From NCBI GenBank assembly GCA_044238605.1, contig JBIICY010000002.1, positions 124,001 to 188,000 on the forward strand: 64,000 bases of DNA. The letters run 5' to 3'. The notes under the pieces were generated by a model, which saw only the letters and a list, made by a program, of their open reading frames with translations, had not been told where the DNA came from and searched no databases. Numbering within the stretch: position 1 is the first letter of the stretch; each line of letters opens with the position of its first letter. Below are positions 34,187 through 44,320 of the stretch, in pieces. A program made the translations under genes and the position numbers. The stretch comes from UBA10438 sp044238605. GTDB lineage: Bacteria > Bacteroidota > Ignavibacteria > Kapaibacteriales > Kapaibacteriaceae.

Positions 34187-37100
34187 ATGGCAGTATTGAG
34201 ATACATCGTCATCGGTACGCTGGTAGTCTTTGGTGTGGTCATCCAAGCATTTGGACAGGCTACTCCGTTTGGTGTGCAGCTCACCGAGCGTGGCTTGAGG
34301 GCGTTGAGTTACACATCACCAAGCGGACGTCTCGTGTTGCGCCATATGGCTTCAAGTGCACACCCCGACATCAATGTGAAGCGGGATGTATTGACGTATG
34401 CGTTTTTTGGGCCTGTTGAAGGCGATATCCGACTTTCCGTTGTCCCGAGCGAGCTTGCTAGCCATTGCCGCCTTCAACGCAGTGGATCATTTGGTGGTGC
34501 TCCGGTCTATACCGTCGTTGTAGATCCAGTTAGTGTCTCACATGACGGACGCCTCACCTTGGCTGACTCATTTAGTCTACGTATACAATGGGACGAAGCA
34601 CTAGCGCAAACCATATCAGCTGTGCCTCCAGTCTCAGCCCCTTTCCTAAATCCAATGTGGCGTGCTAAATCGCGTATAGCGCAGAAGAAAGGCTATGAAG
34701 CAGCACAAGACAATGTCTCTCCAAATGAATGGTTTAATCGATTTGCTGAGTACAAGCGGCTGCATACTTCGAGAGACGGCATAGCGTATGTCCAAGGAAG
34801 TGAAGCCCTCTCCGGTGCTGCTGGTGTCCCGTTGGAAAATGTCGTGTTGTATTGGCGGGGAATCGAGCAGCCGATCTATATCGATGACGTAGATGCTTCG
34901 GGCAGCTTTACTGGCGCAGACCGAGTGTATTTCCGTGGAAGGCGCGCAAGTGGGGATTCGGCGTGGCTCGACACACAGGATTCTACGTCTGTGTTTTTCA
35001 TGTCCGTGAAAGGGACATCAGGGCAACGTAAACGAATATTGCCATTGGAGCCTGCTGCAGGAGCCATGGACACTATACCCAGTGTTATCGTGCGTCAGAG
35101 GTTTGAAGTTGATACTGGGTACTTCCATCCAGGGAGTGGGATAGACGAAGATCATTCGATTTTTGAATCGTCGCTGGTTACGTTAGAAGGATTCTATTGG
35201 CGCAGTCTCTACGGCAGAGGAAAAGAACATGCAAGCTTCCGCACGCGCTTCACACCATCTCCAACAGGTAGCGTTACATGGCGTGCTGATGTTGCAACTA
35301 CTACCAGCACTGCTAAGTATAGTCCTGAACATATTGTCAGTATCTGGCCCGCTGCAAATCAGCAGCCTGAACGTCTTGAAATCAACGGATATCAAGCAGT
35401 TTCATATGAATGGAAACAGCAGGCAGATAAGCTTCCCTCGGGTGAGCAGACCATAATTGTGCAAGCAACCGGAAGTGACGAGCTCCGGCAGAACAAAGAT
35501 TGGTATAGTGAGGTGCTTATCGACGGATTTGATGTCGAGGGAGATGCACTTCCAGTGTTGGATTCTGGACGGCTTCACTGCACGGTAGGGGTTTCAGATA
35601 GTTCTGCGTTGGTTGTCAAAAACGTGCGACCTGGCCCAGTCTACATCCTCGATACAGCGCGTCATCAGTTGAGGATTCAGGAAAGTCATACCGCAGGAAT
35701 AACAATTCGTTCAGGAATAGTACCTTCGATCATTCCTGATATCAAGTGGGACGGTGTCTCATTTGATGCAACTGTTACGATCGGATCGGTAACCATTCGA
35801 TTAGATTCTCTTCGCTCACGACTGGCAATTGTCTCCATAGACACCACTACGGGTTCGATTGTTGTTCAGCGCGACCTTTCAAATGAACAAGCAAAAGAGT
35901 TGTTGTCCACGATGGGGCGCAACGAGTTTTTCGTGATTGTTAATGCTGGTAACACACCAGATCAGCAGTTGGTTGGTGTGCTTCGAGATAGAGGCGTGGC
36001 TACAGTTGACACAGATATACTTCACGTGTGGATGGCGACAGCAGCCAATGGACAGGGTGCTTTTAGCAACAAGGCTGGTTCAACAGCGCATTTCCCATTA
36101 TCGTACGGACGTGACGGCAGTGCCTTGCTTGCCCTGAAGCGTGGCATTCATGAATTGTACATCGCCGACACGGAAGGACTCGAGCATGCACGAGTACTGT
36201 CTGCAAAGAACCAGGGGATCAGTGCTGATACGTCATTCGGCGATGTCATCGCTATCGCCTATGGAGAATACCTCCAGGAGGCCTCTCGCTGGGCTAAACA
36301 TAGATTTAGTTACAGTGGCAAGAGGGTAACGCTCTACGATGTTGAAGCTGTTTTTGAAGAGTACGATGCAGGTAGGCACACTCCGCAAGCTATACGAGCG
36401 TTTCTAGCAGATGCTTTTGCAAAGGCACAAAACAAACCTACCCACTGCGTGCTCATTGGAAATGCAAGCTGGGACGTGCGTCAGGCAATAAAGGGTGGTA
36501 ATGTAGGTGCCAAGAGAATAGATCAGGTGCCAACGTATGGCAGGCCCAGCACAGATATGTGGTTCGGACTTCTCGACGACGAGTATGACCTGTCTACTCC
36601 AGAGCTGCTTGTCTCGCGCTTTCCAGTGTCATCGGTAAAAGAATGCCGAGATTTAGTTGATAAGATTATCACAACCGACACTCAACGATATACTCCGTCA
36701 CTTCGAAAGTTTCTCTATGTAGGGGGCGGAACTGAACAGGAGAATTTCTGTGAAATGTATCGGCGCATGCTCGATGATTCGTTCGGCTCTGAGATCGTCT
36801 TTACGGCACCCCCACTGTGCATCGATACAGTCACGGTTTGTAATACAGATTATGAAAAGCCTGGTCTTCAGATTCGTGAGAAGCTGAAGCAAGGTGTGGG
36901 ATGGATGAACTACATAGGCCACGGCGGTACGGACGTCTTTGATATTGAGGATTGGGATCCTCAGGATCTGCAAAACACTGAACGATATCCGGTCATGGCA
37001 ACATTTTCATGTCTAACTGGTAACTATTCCAGTCCGAATGCCCTCTGTGAGAATGCGGCCTATCTTGTTGAGGCAAACAAAGGTGTGGTTGCCTCAATGG

Positions 37101-39889
37101 GGTCTACTGGGTACCAATACTTGCCCGTGGTAGATCTGCTGCATTTTAGATTCCATGAAGCTATGCGGACAAAAGGACTGCGCAGCATCGGCGACCTTAC
37201 CTACGAGGCAAAGCGTGGGTTCTCAACAATGAACAATCAGCTAGGGCGCAATGCTGCCTTGCAATACTGCATCCTTGGAGATCCGTTTACACGCCTTCGC
37301 ATCGATACGACGTCAGACGTGGTGGTGTATCAAACCAACATTCAGATCGGGGATAAGGACGGCGAGTCTGTAGTCTACGTGCAGCAGGATTCCCTGTGTG
37401 CCGACGTTGTTGTGTGGAATACGGGTATAGCAACGTCTACACCTATTGATGCAGTGATCAGACGGTACATTGGGGATTCTGATGAAGCAGTTGACTCAAT
37501 GCGCTTTGTTGTGCCCGAACAAACATGCTCACAGTTCACATTTCGGGCTGCATTTCCAACGCTTACGGCGGGACGTCAGCGGATATGCGTTGAGATCGAC
37601 CCACGTCGGTACACCAATGACAACCCTGGTAACAATGTTGCATGTCGTGTATTCGACGTTCTTAATCGATCCTTGAAGTTCATTGATCCAGTTGAATACG
37701 GCACTGTGGACATTCGTAAGCCTCAATACAGATTGCTCTATCCATATGTCCGCAAAGACACAGCACGAGAAGTAGCGATTGTTTCCTTGCATGCATCCTA
37801 CGCCGACGCTATTGCCTCGCGCAGGCCGGTTGTCTCAACATTTGCAAGGCGTGATCACGGTACCTACGTAGATGTTGTGTTTGCGCCTACGCAAGAGGAA
37901 GTACGGTCGATCAATCATTCATCCACGTACTGGGCTCGTGCTGTCAGTTCCGGTAGTGATCCTGTAATTGTGCCATTCGTGTTTCGTCAAGATTCTGTTT
38001 CCGCAGAAGCACATGCACTATATCCGGATGGTCTTAGAAAACTGTCGGATTCTATTGTTGTTGACACTCTGCTGAACGCACTAAAACTTGCGGATCGCCG
38101 GGTTAGCATCAACGTTCAATCGAGCGCTACGCTAACGGCTGACCCAGTTCGAATTCCATCACTGCGTATAGCATTTGGCGACACTGTTGTGCAAAGTTCC
38201 TTCCGTAATGGAGTCAACATTGCCGTGATTCGCCCCTTTTCAACCACACCAAGAGTCATTCGTCGCTATGATACATCACCCACGCCAGCGCCGATTGAAA
38301 CAGGACATTTTGGTGGTGCGCTAGAGTTTCTAACCTTTCTTAGGGATTCGGTTCGTGAAGAAGAAATTGCCGTTGTTGCTGCATGCAACGAATCATTTAG
38401 TGACTTTGTCAGGACAAACACATTTGATCAGCTGAAAGATCAATTGCGTTCGTACGGAAGCAAACGCGCGCAAGAGATAACCATTGGCACAGCATATGCA
38501 TTCGTGGGCTCTCGTGCTGCTGGTTCTTCGGTGATGGAGTCAGTAGTTATGCCGCAAGAGACGGGGCTAGCAGTTATCCTTGATTCTCTTTCCATCCGCT
38601 ATGAAAGCGCCGTGATTGGCCAAGTAGAAGTCGAACGTCCACGAACTTTTAAGAACATTGAGACTGACTTCATTGGCACGCAGAAGAGTGTCGTAACGGT
38701 AACGGACTACAATGGCGATACAGTCGTAGATACCCTAAAGCAAGGGTGGAAGGCACCAAGTAACTCGTCTACATTTGCAAAAGCAGTTCTTGAGCTTCAA
38801 CTTAAAGCTTCAGATGATGTGCCCAATCCAAAGTTCAGATCTGCTGTCCTTGAATACGAGCCTGCTCCAATGCTGTATATTGATTCGAGTATGGTCTCTG
38901 TCGAACCGAAAGATTGCCTTCGTGGTGACAGCGTAGACATCACTCTAGCAATTCGAAATTTACAGTATCGATTTTCATCGCCCGACGTATCACTAGGAAT
39001 GCGTCTTACAAGCGCTGAAGACACGTTAGAACAACAGGAGACGCTGCTGGTTCGTTCTTCCATTCCAGAAGATGCTGCCACTACGACCAATGTAAGGGGT
39101 TACAACAATCCAGCATGGTCGCAGATTGTTATTCGTGGCGAGGTTGTGAATCCGGGACCATTGCGGTCGTTTGTGCCGATGTTTCAGAATGCGGTGAAAA
39201 GTTACGTTCCGAGAGAGGACACAACAGCTCCGTCAGTCGTTGTCGAAGTTCACGGCAGACCCGTAACATCGGGATCGTTTGTAGACAGTCTACCGGAGTT
39301 TACAGTTAAGCTACTTGATGCTTCGAAGCTACCGATAGTGCGTGATGATAATTTCGTTGTGTTCGTAAATGGTGTTAGGATTCGAAGTGGAAGTGGAAGT
39401 ACTCAAGACTATTCCTTCCTAACAACCGACGACTGTGAACGACTGTTTCCCAACACTAGTGTTCGTGCGGGTCTAACATTTTCATACCCGATGGAGCAGG
39501 GAGAAAATCTGATCATTGCCCGTATAGCTGATGCCAGTGGCAACAGAGATACAGCCGAGGTGTACCTTACATACAGGGATGTTGCATCGTATCGTGTGCA
39601 ATCTGCCGGACCCAATCCTGCTTCGACATCTGTCCGCTTTGAGGTGGTAAGTTCTGGGAAGGAACGAACGCAGACGGCATTGTTTAGAGTGTTTGATCAG
39701 CAAGGAAGACTTCTTTCCCATGCAGAGTATACGCTTTCGGTAGGTATTGATACCTTTACGTGGGACGCTAGAACGATCGACGGGTCAAGTCTAGCCCCGG
39801 GAGTCTACTATTGGACGCTCTCCCAGTCCAACTTTGAAGATGTACCTGTGGATAACACATCGAGCGGAATGGTCACAATCGTACGCTAG
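34187..39889 (+). CDS. porU: PorU-like C25 (gingipain-type) cysteine peptidase of the T9SS
   Basis: 1900 residues from ATG 34187 (MAVLRYIVIG). The ATG at 34142 is rejected because it sits in the upstream terminator stem. A signal peptide ends near AFGQA. The N-terminal 500 residues are a beta-rich prodomain-like region. The C25 domain has catalytic His912 (YIGHGGTDVF) and Cys942 (TFSCLTGNYSS). About 850 more residues of Ig-like strands follow, ending in a T9SS-type C-terminal domain starting near GPNPASTSVRFEV. PorU removes C-terminal sorting signals and attaches cargo to lipid, but is usually 1100-1300 residues; a separate long C25 protease cargo is the alternative. Confidence 0.7.
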   Translation: MAVLRYIVIGTLVVFGVVIQAFGQATPFGVQLTERGLRALSYTSPSGRLVLRHMASSAHPDINVKRDVLTYAFFGPVEGDIRLSVVPSELASHCRLQRSGSFGGAPVYTVVVDPVSVSHDGRLTLADSFSLRIQWDEALAQTISAVPPVSAPFLNPMWRAKSRIAQKKGYEAAQDNVSPNEWFNRFAEYKRLHTSRDGIAYVQGSEALSGAAGVPLENVVLYWRGIEQPIYIDDVDASGSFTGADRVYFRGRRASGDSAWLDTQDSTSVFFMSVKGTSGQRKRILPLEPAAGAMDTIPSVIVRQRFEVDTGYFHPGSGIDEDHSIFESSLVTLEGFYWRSLYGRGKEHASFRTRFTPSPTGSVTWRADVATTTSTAKYSPEHIVSIWPAANQQPERLEINGYQAVSYEWKQQADKLPSGEQTIIVQATGSDELRQNKDWYSEVLIDGFDVEGDALPVLDSGRLHCTVGVSDSSALVVKNVRPGPVYILDTARHQLRIQESHTAGITIRSGIVPSIIPDIKWDGVSFDATVTIGSVTIRLDSLRSRLAIVSIDTTTGSIVVQRDLSNEQAKELLSTMGRNEFFVIVNAGNTPDQQLVGVLRDRGVATVDTDILHVWMATAANGQGAFSNKAGSTAHFPLSYGRDGSALLALKRGIHELYIADTEGLEHARVLSAKNQGISADTSFGDVIAIAYGEYLQEASRWAKHRFSYSGKRVTLYDVEAVFEEYDAGRHTPQAIRAFLADAFAKAQNKPTHCVLIGNASWDVRQAIKGGNVGAKRIDQVPTYGRPSTDMWFGLLDDEYDLSTPELLVSRFPVSSVKECRDLVDKIITTDTQRYTPSLRKFLYVGGGTEQENFCEMYRRMLDDSFGSEIVFTAPPLCIDTVTVCNTDYEKPGLQIREKLKQGVGWMNYIGHGGTDVFDIEDWDPQDLQNTERYPVMATFSCLTGNYSSPNALCENAAYLVEANKGVVASMGSTGYQYLPVVDLLHFRFHEAMRTKGLRSIGDLTYEAKRGFSTMNNQLGRNAALQYCILGDPFTRLRIDTTSDVVVYQTNIQIGDKDGESVVYVQQDSLCADVVVWNTGIATSTPIDAVIRRYIGDSDEAVDSMRFVVPEQTCSQFTFRAAFPTLTAGRQRICVEIDPRRYTNDNPGNNVACRVFDVLNRSLKFIDPVEYGTVDIRKPQYRLLYPYVRKDTAREVAIVSLHASYADAIASRRPVVSTFARRDHGTYVDVVFAPTQEEVRSINHSSTYWARAVSSGSDPVIVPFVFRQDSVSAEAHALYPDGLRKLSDSIVVDTLLNALKLADRRVSINVQSSATLTADPVRIPSLRIAFGDTVVQSSFRNGVNIAVIRPFSTTPRVIRRYDTSPTPAPIETGHFGGALEFLTFLRDSVREEEIAVVAACNESFSDFVRTNTFDQLKDQLRSYGSKRAQEITIGTAYAFVGSRAAGSSVMESVVMPQETGLAVILDSLSIRYESAVIGQVEVERPRTFKNIETDFIGTQKSVVTVTDYNGDTVVDTLKQGWKAPSNSSTFAKAVLELQLKASDDVPNPKFRSAVLEYEPAPMLYIDSSMVSVEPKDCLRGDSVDITLAIRNLQYRFSSPDVSLGMRLTSAEDTLEQQETLLVRSSIPEDAATTTNVRGYNNPAWSQIVIRGEVVNPGPLRSFVPMFQNAVKSYVPREDTTAPSVVVEVHGRPVTSGSFVDSLPEFTVKLLDASKLPIVRDDNFVVFVNGVRIRSGSGSTQDYSFLTTDDCERLFPNTSVRAGLTFSYPMEQGENLIIARIADASGNRDTAEVYLTYRDVASYRVQSAGPNPASTSVRFEVVSSGKERTQTALFRVFDQQGRLLSHAEYTLSVGIDTFTWDARTIDGSSLAPGVYYWTLSQSNFEDVPVDNTSSGMVTIVR

Positions 39890-39966
39890 AGCCCATAAAT
39901 AGGGACTTCTCGACGTAGCTATTTCGTAAATTGTCGCGTTGTACAACCCATTGTAAGTAAGGGGAT

Positions 39967-42441
39967 ATGGCCTTATCTCATGAACGAATCGTACCCGTCC
40001 TCATGGAGGACGAGATGCGCGATTCGTACCTCGATTATTCAATGTCCGTCATCGTATCACGTGCTCTCCCTGATGTGCGTGACGGCATGAAGCCCGTTCA
40101 TAGAAGAATTCTCTATGCGATGTATGAGTTGGGCATGACGCCTAACCGTCCATACAAGAAATCAGCCCGTATTGTTGGTGAAGTGCTGGGTAAGTATCAC
40201 CCGCACGGTGATTCAGCCGTGTACGATGCGATGGTGCGTTTAGCGCAGCCATGGTCAATGCGCTACCCGCTTGTTGATGGCCAAGGCAATTTTGGTTCCA
40301 TCGACGGAGATTCACCGGCCGCTATGCGTTACACAGAAGCGCGTATGGCTGGACTCGCGATGGAAGTGCTGCGTGACATTGATAAAAACACAGTAGACTT
40401 CCGTGGCAACTTCGACGATTCGCTTGAAGAACCCACTGTGTTACCCGCAGTTTTGCCTACGCTTCTTGTGAATGGGGCTAACGGTATCGCTGTTGGTATG
40501 GCTACGAACATACCGCCACATAATCTCCGTGAGATTGTCTCGGGTATTCAAGCGTTAATCGCAGAGCCGAACATCACGAATGAAGAGCTTCTCAAGTACG
40601 TAACAGCACCAGATTTCCCGACGGGTGGTATCATTTACGGATACGAGGGTGTTCGCAATGCATATACCACAGGTCGTGGTAAGATTCTTGTGCGCTCAAA
40701 GGCGAACATTGAAACCAACAAGCAGGGCAGAGAATCGATCGTCGTTACTGAACTCCCGTATCAGGTAAGTAAGGCCGGTCTGATCGAAAAGATTGCCGAT
40801 CTCGTTAAGGCGAAAACGCTCGAAGACATCTCTGATATTCGTGATGAATCGGACCGTGAAGGCCTCCGCATCGTGATTGAATTGAAGCGTGATGCAGTTC
40901 CAATGGTTGTGCTGAACAATCTTTACAAGCACACCCAGATGCAGGTAACGTTCGGCGTTATCATGCTGGCACTTGTAAACGGCCGTCCTCGTATCCTAAC
41001 GCTAAAGGAGATGATGGACGAATTCGTCAAGCATCGAAACGACGTTATCGTGCGTCGTACGAAGTTCGATCTTGATGCAGCGGAAAAACGCGCACACATT
41101 TTGGAAGGCTTTATCATAGCACTCGATAACATCGATGCTATCATCAAGACCATCAAAGAATCAAAGGACGCAACACAAGCCTCGCAGAAACTTCAGGAAC
41201 GATTTGGTCTATCAGAGATTCAGGCCAAGGCAATCCTCGATATGCGCCTACAGCGTCTTACAGGGCTTGAACGTGAGAAGATTCAGAACGAGTATGCAGA
41301 GGTTATCCAAACCATCGAGCGTCTGCGTGCCATTTTGGCAAGTAAGGACCTACAGATGCAGATCATCGGTCAGGAGCTTGTTGAGCTCACTGAGAAACAT
41401 GGAGATGAACGTCGCACGCAGGTGGTCTACGATGCAAAGGATTTCACTCTAGAAGATATGATCGCCAACGAAGAGGTGATCATTTCAATCTCACACAATG
41501 GTTTTATTAAGCGCACACCAGTAACAACATATCGCAGACAGAACCGTGGAGGGCGTGGGGTTTCTGGTGCAGGCACGTACGAGGATGACTGGGTAGAGCA
41601 CATGTTCAGGGCTTCTACGCACCATTACATGTTGTTCTTTACCGACAGGGGGCGTGTATATCGACAGAAGGTATACGATATCCCAGAGGGTTCCCGCAAC
41701 GCAAAGGGTAGGTCACTTGCAAACGTCATCCAAAAACAGTCTGATGAGAAAGTAACCGCCTATCTGTCTGTTACTGATTTTGACCGTGAAGATGTATACA
41801 TCTTTATGGCCACTAGGAACGGCACTGTAAAGAAGACCTCGCTTAAGGACTTTGCTAATGTCCGCTCTAATGGCATCATAGCGGTAAATCTCGATGATGA
41901 AGACAGACTGATTGCTGCCAGACTTACAGATGGGTCTATGGAAGTTCTCATTGGTGCCTCTAGCGGTCTGGCTGTTCGATTCCATGAAACAGACGTGCGT
42001 CCGATGGGAAGAGCTGCTGCAGGTGTAAAAGGGATCGCCTTAACAGATGATGCGTATGTTATCTCACTCAACGTCGTGCGGCGCTCAGACGCACAAGTTA
42101 TCGTTGTAGGATCGCGCGGTATGGGCAAGCGAACGATCGTCGAGGACTTCCGCAAGACGAAGCGTGGTGCAAAGGGCGTGATTGCCATGAACATAACGGA
42201 AAAGACCGGCACGCTCTGTGCTATCCTCGAAGTGAGCGATGAAGAAGACCTAGTGGTCATTACGACAAACGGTATTCTTATCCGTCAGCCAGTGCGCGAT
42301 GTTCGTCAATTGGGACGAAATGCTCAGGGCGTAAAGCTCATTCGTCTTGAAGAAGGGGACCAAATCGCTGATATAACAACGGTTACGCGCGACGAGGATT
42401 CCGAAGTAGACGAAGTAACAGAGACTGCACCAGCAGAATAA
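39967..42441 (+). CDS. gyrA: DNA gyrase subunit A
   Basis: 824 residues, full length. The active tyrosine is Tyr122 in MRYTEARM, with numbering identical to E. coli. The quinolone-determining region reads HPHGDSAVYD with Ser83 and Asp87, the susceptible-type residues. The GyrA rather than ParC call rests on the C-terminal beta-propeller with the GyrA box QNRGGRGVSG. An acidic tail ends the protein. The 77-bp upstream gap contains TAAATTGTC, a poor -7 match. A terminator follows at 42482 but overlaps the next gene. Confidence 0.97.
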   Translation: MALSHERIVPVLMEDEMRDSYLDYSMSVIVSRALPDVRDGMKPVHRRILYAMYELGMTPNRPYKKSARIVGEVLGKYHPHGDSAVYDAMVRLAQPWSMRYPLVDGQGNFGSIDGDSPAAMRYTEARMAGLAMEVLRDIDKNTVDFRGNFDDSLEEPTVLPAVLPTLLVNGANGIAVGMATNIPPHNLREIVSGIQALIAEPNITNEELLKYVTAPDFPTGGIIYGYEGVRNAYTTGRGKILVRSKANIETNKQGRESIVVTELPYQVSKAGLIEKIADLVKAKTLEDISDIRDESDREGLRIVIELKRDAVPMVVLNNLYKHTQMQVTFGVIMLALVNGRPRILTLKEMMDEFVKHRNDVIVRRTKFDLDAAEKRAHILEGFIIALDNIDAIIKTIKESKDATQASQKLQERFGLSEIQAKAILDMRLQRLTGLEREKIQNEYAEVIQTIERLRAILASKDLQMQIIGQELVELTEKHGDERRTQVVYDAKDFTLEDMIANEEVIISISHNGFIKRTPVTTYRRQNRGGRGVSGAGTYEDDWVEHMFRASTHHYMLFFTDRGRVYRQKVYDIPEGSRNAKGRSLANVIQKQSDEKVTAYLSVTDFDREDVYIFMATRNGTVKKTSLKDFANVRSNGIIAVNLDDEDRLIAARLTDGSMEVLIGASSGLAVRFHETDVRPMGRAAAGVKGIALTDDAYVISLNVVRRSDAQVIVVGSRGMGKRTIVEDFRKTKRGAKGVIAMNITEKTGTLCAILEVSDEEDLVVITTNGILIRQPVRDVRQLGRNAQGVKLIRLEEGDQIADITTVTRDEDSEVDEVTETAPAE

Positions 42442-42481
42442 CTGCTGATGGCGATGATTATCAATTCAACGAGATTGCAAC

Positions 42482-42517
42482 AACACCAGGTGGGGAAACT
42501 TACCTGGTGTTTCTTTT
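42482..42517 (+). terminator. gyrA terminator or attenuator overlapping the next gene's start
   Basis: AACACCAGGT (42482-42491) pairs perfectly with ACCTGGTGTT (42502-42511) and TCTTTTT follows. It begins 40 bp after the gyrA stop. The next open frame runs through it, and the only signal-peptide-compatible starts lie before or inside the hairpin. Confidence 0.75.
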
Positions 42518-44277
42518 TGTGCATCTCGCTTCATGTAGGTGCATATGGCCGGGGTACATTTCTTTCCGTTGACAGCATGCAGCATGCTGCTGACAGTGTA
42601 ACCCTGCAATCGACGTTTACTCGGTTGGGACGCATTTCCTCGGAGCAAGACGTCATACTCGCTGTGATCGAAAAGGACAGCATTCGAAAAGTGAACTATT
42701 CACAGCTCGGCGATCTGTTGTTTCGCGCAACATCGTTACCTGCATTGTCGCAGGGATCGCTTGGACAATGGGATGGTGTAGAGATTCTCGGCTCGCTGCC
42801 CGACCAGCAGGCGGTTTCGCATAATGCTGTGCCGATGTTTTCACTGACTGGAGGAAGCTACCACCCGCTTACATACTCGCCGTCGGCAATCGAGCGGGTT
42901 GAAGTTCTAGCCGGAACGGATGCTATTGGTGGTCTCCCAGCACTCTCCGTCGCCGGAGTGAACATTCAAAAGATCAGCTATAACACGGCTCGCCCCTTTA
43001 CATCAATGTGGTATCATCAGGGTGCTGGAGACTTGGTGGCCGGGAATGTTGCCTTTGCTCAGAACATATCACCATCATCGTCGGTTGCTGCGAACATTCG
43101 TCGCACAGGGGCAAGGGGAGTTCTCCGGAATACCGATTTCGATGCCTGGAATGTTCATCTACAGGGTAGAGTAGTAACGTCTGGCGCGGCTGGACTGCTG
43201 TTCACCTATGATGTCTCAACAATCGATGTAGATCCTTGGGGGGGAGTTTCATCCGACCCGTATGATTCGGCAGATCTGCTCGAGTCGCTATCACCAAGAT
43301 TGTCTGTTGGACGGGAGTCTGCCAGAAGACATGATTTGTCGGCTGCTTATGAAGTCCGCGATCTCGGTGATTCTGCCGTAACGCTAACAGCAACTGCATA
43401 TGCGAGCAGTGATCATCTGCGTCGTGTCGACTCCTTGTGGTCTGGATGGTACGCTGGCGCTATGTCAACCATAGACGCGGCGATCGGTGATGTTCGGTTG
43501 CTAGGGGGCCTACGTTTGCAGCTCACCGATGTTAGCATTTTGCGATACAGCAACGATTTCGCAGCCGGAACTACTGCTCACACATGGGCGAAGGCCTCCT
43601 ACGATGTTACATCTCGGCTTAGTCTTGTAAGTTCTGCGCGATATGATGGCGGAGCATCGGGAGGACTTGGCTACGGAGTCTCTTTGCAGTATCGGGACAG
43701 TTCCTCGGCAGCAAAACTTGATGCCTCATGGATTGATCGCAACTCATCTGCAGCCCCAGAAGCATTGTACTACGCCCATGCATCATGGCATATTGGGCCT
43801 GCGATGATAACCCTGTTGGCGTATCATCACAATAGTATGCCGGGAGCACGCAGCAACAGCGGCGGCAGCGCAACAGCGCAGTCCTTGGTAGGTTCTTTCC
43901 TGGTTCGAGGTTCTGTGATGGCCGTGGGCAGAACAGATTCAACGATCAGAAAACCAATGCTATATACAAGTGCGCTTTTGGCATATGTATACTCCACATC
44001 GACAAGTAGTATTCATCTGGGAGTTGATTACAGTCTTGTCGGGGCTGGCGCTCTGCCACAGTTCAACGTCTATCAACGTTCTTTTACGGCAGCTGATCTC
44101 CTGCAGAGTAATTCGCAGAGCAATGGGCTCTCCTTGTTTGCTAGGGTGCTGGTTGGAACAGCGTCGATACGTGCATCGCTCGACAACGTTATAGGTACTC
44201 GCTGGTATACTGTGGCATTTATGCCTGAACTGCCTCGACAATTTCGTTTGAGTGTAGACTGGACGTTTGTAGATTAG
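42490..44277 (+). CDS. TonB-dependent-receptor-like outer-membrane barrel, short
   Basis: 595 residues from GTG 42490 (MGKLTWCFFLC), which gives a compact signal peptide ending near GAYG; ATGs at 42448 and 42454 are alternatives. A reduced plug domain contains YSPSAIERVEVLAGTDAIGG, the typical TonB-receptor plug signature. Alternating amphipathic strands then run to the end, which reads DNVIGTRWYTVAFMPELPRQ and a terminal strand, as in the last turn of TonB-dependent receptors. It is shorter than typical receptors (650-1000), and no TonB box or carboxypeptidase-like repeat was recognised. Ligand unknown. A terminator-like hairpin covers its first codons. Confidence 0.7.
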   Translation: MGKLTWCFFLCISLHVGAYGRGTFLSVDSMQHAADSVTLQSTFTRLGRISSEQDVILAVIEKDSIRKVNYSQLGDLLFRATSLPALSQGSLGQWDGVEILGSLPDQQAVSHNAVPMFSLTGGSYHPLTYSPSAIERVEVLAGTDAIGGLPALSVAGVNIQKISYNTARPFTSMWYHQGAGDLVAGNVAFAQNISPSSSVAANIRRTGARGVLRNTDFDAWNVHLQGRVVTSGAAGLLFTYDVSTIDVDPWGGVSSDPYDSADLLESLSPRLSVGRESARRHDLSAAYEVRDLGDSAVTLTATAYASSDHLRRVDSLWSGWYAGAMSTIDAAIGDVRLLGGLRLQLTDVSILRYSNDFAAGTTAHTWAKASYDVTSRLSLVSSARYDGGASGGLGYGVSLQYRDSSSAAKLDASWIDRNSSAAPEALYYAHASWHIGPAMITLLAYHHNSMPGARSNSGGSATAQSLVGSFLVRGSVMAVGRTDSTIRKPMLYTSALLAYVYSTSTSSIHLGVDYSLVGAGALPQFNVYQRSFTAADLLQSNSQSNGLSLFARVLVGTASIRASLDNVIGTRWYTVAFMPELPRQFRLSVDWTFVD

Positions 44278-44320
44278 AAGCACATTCTAAACGCTTTTAT
44301 ACTATGCCTGGAGTAACGTG

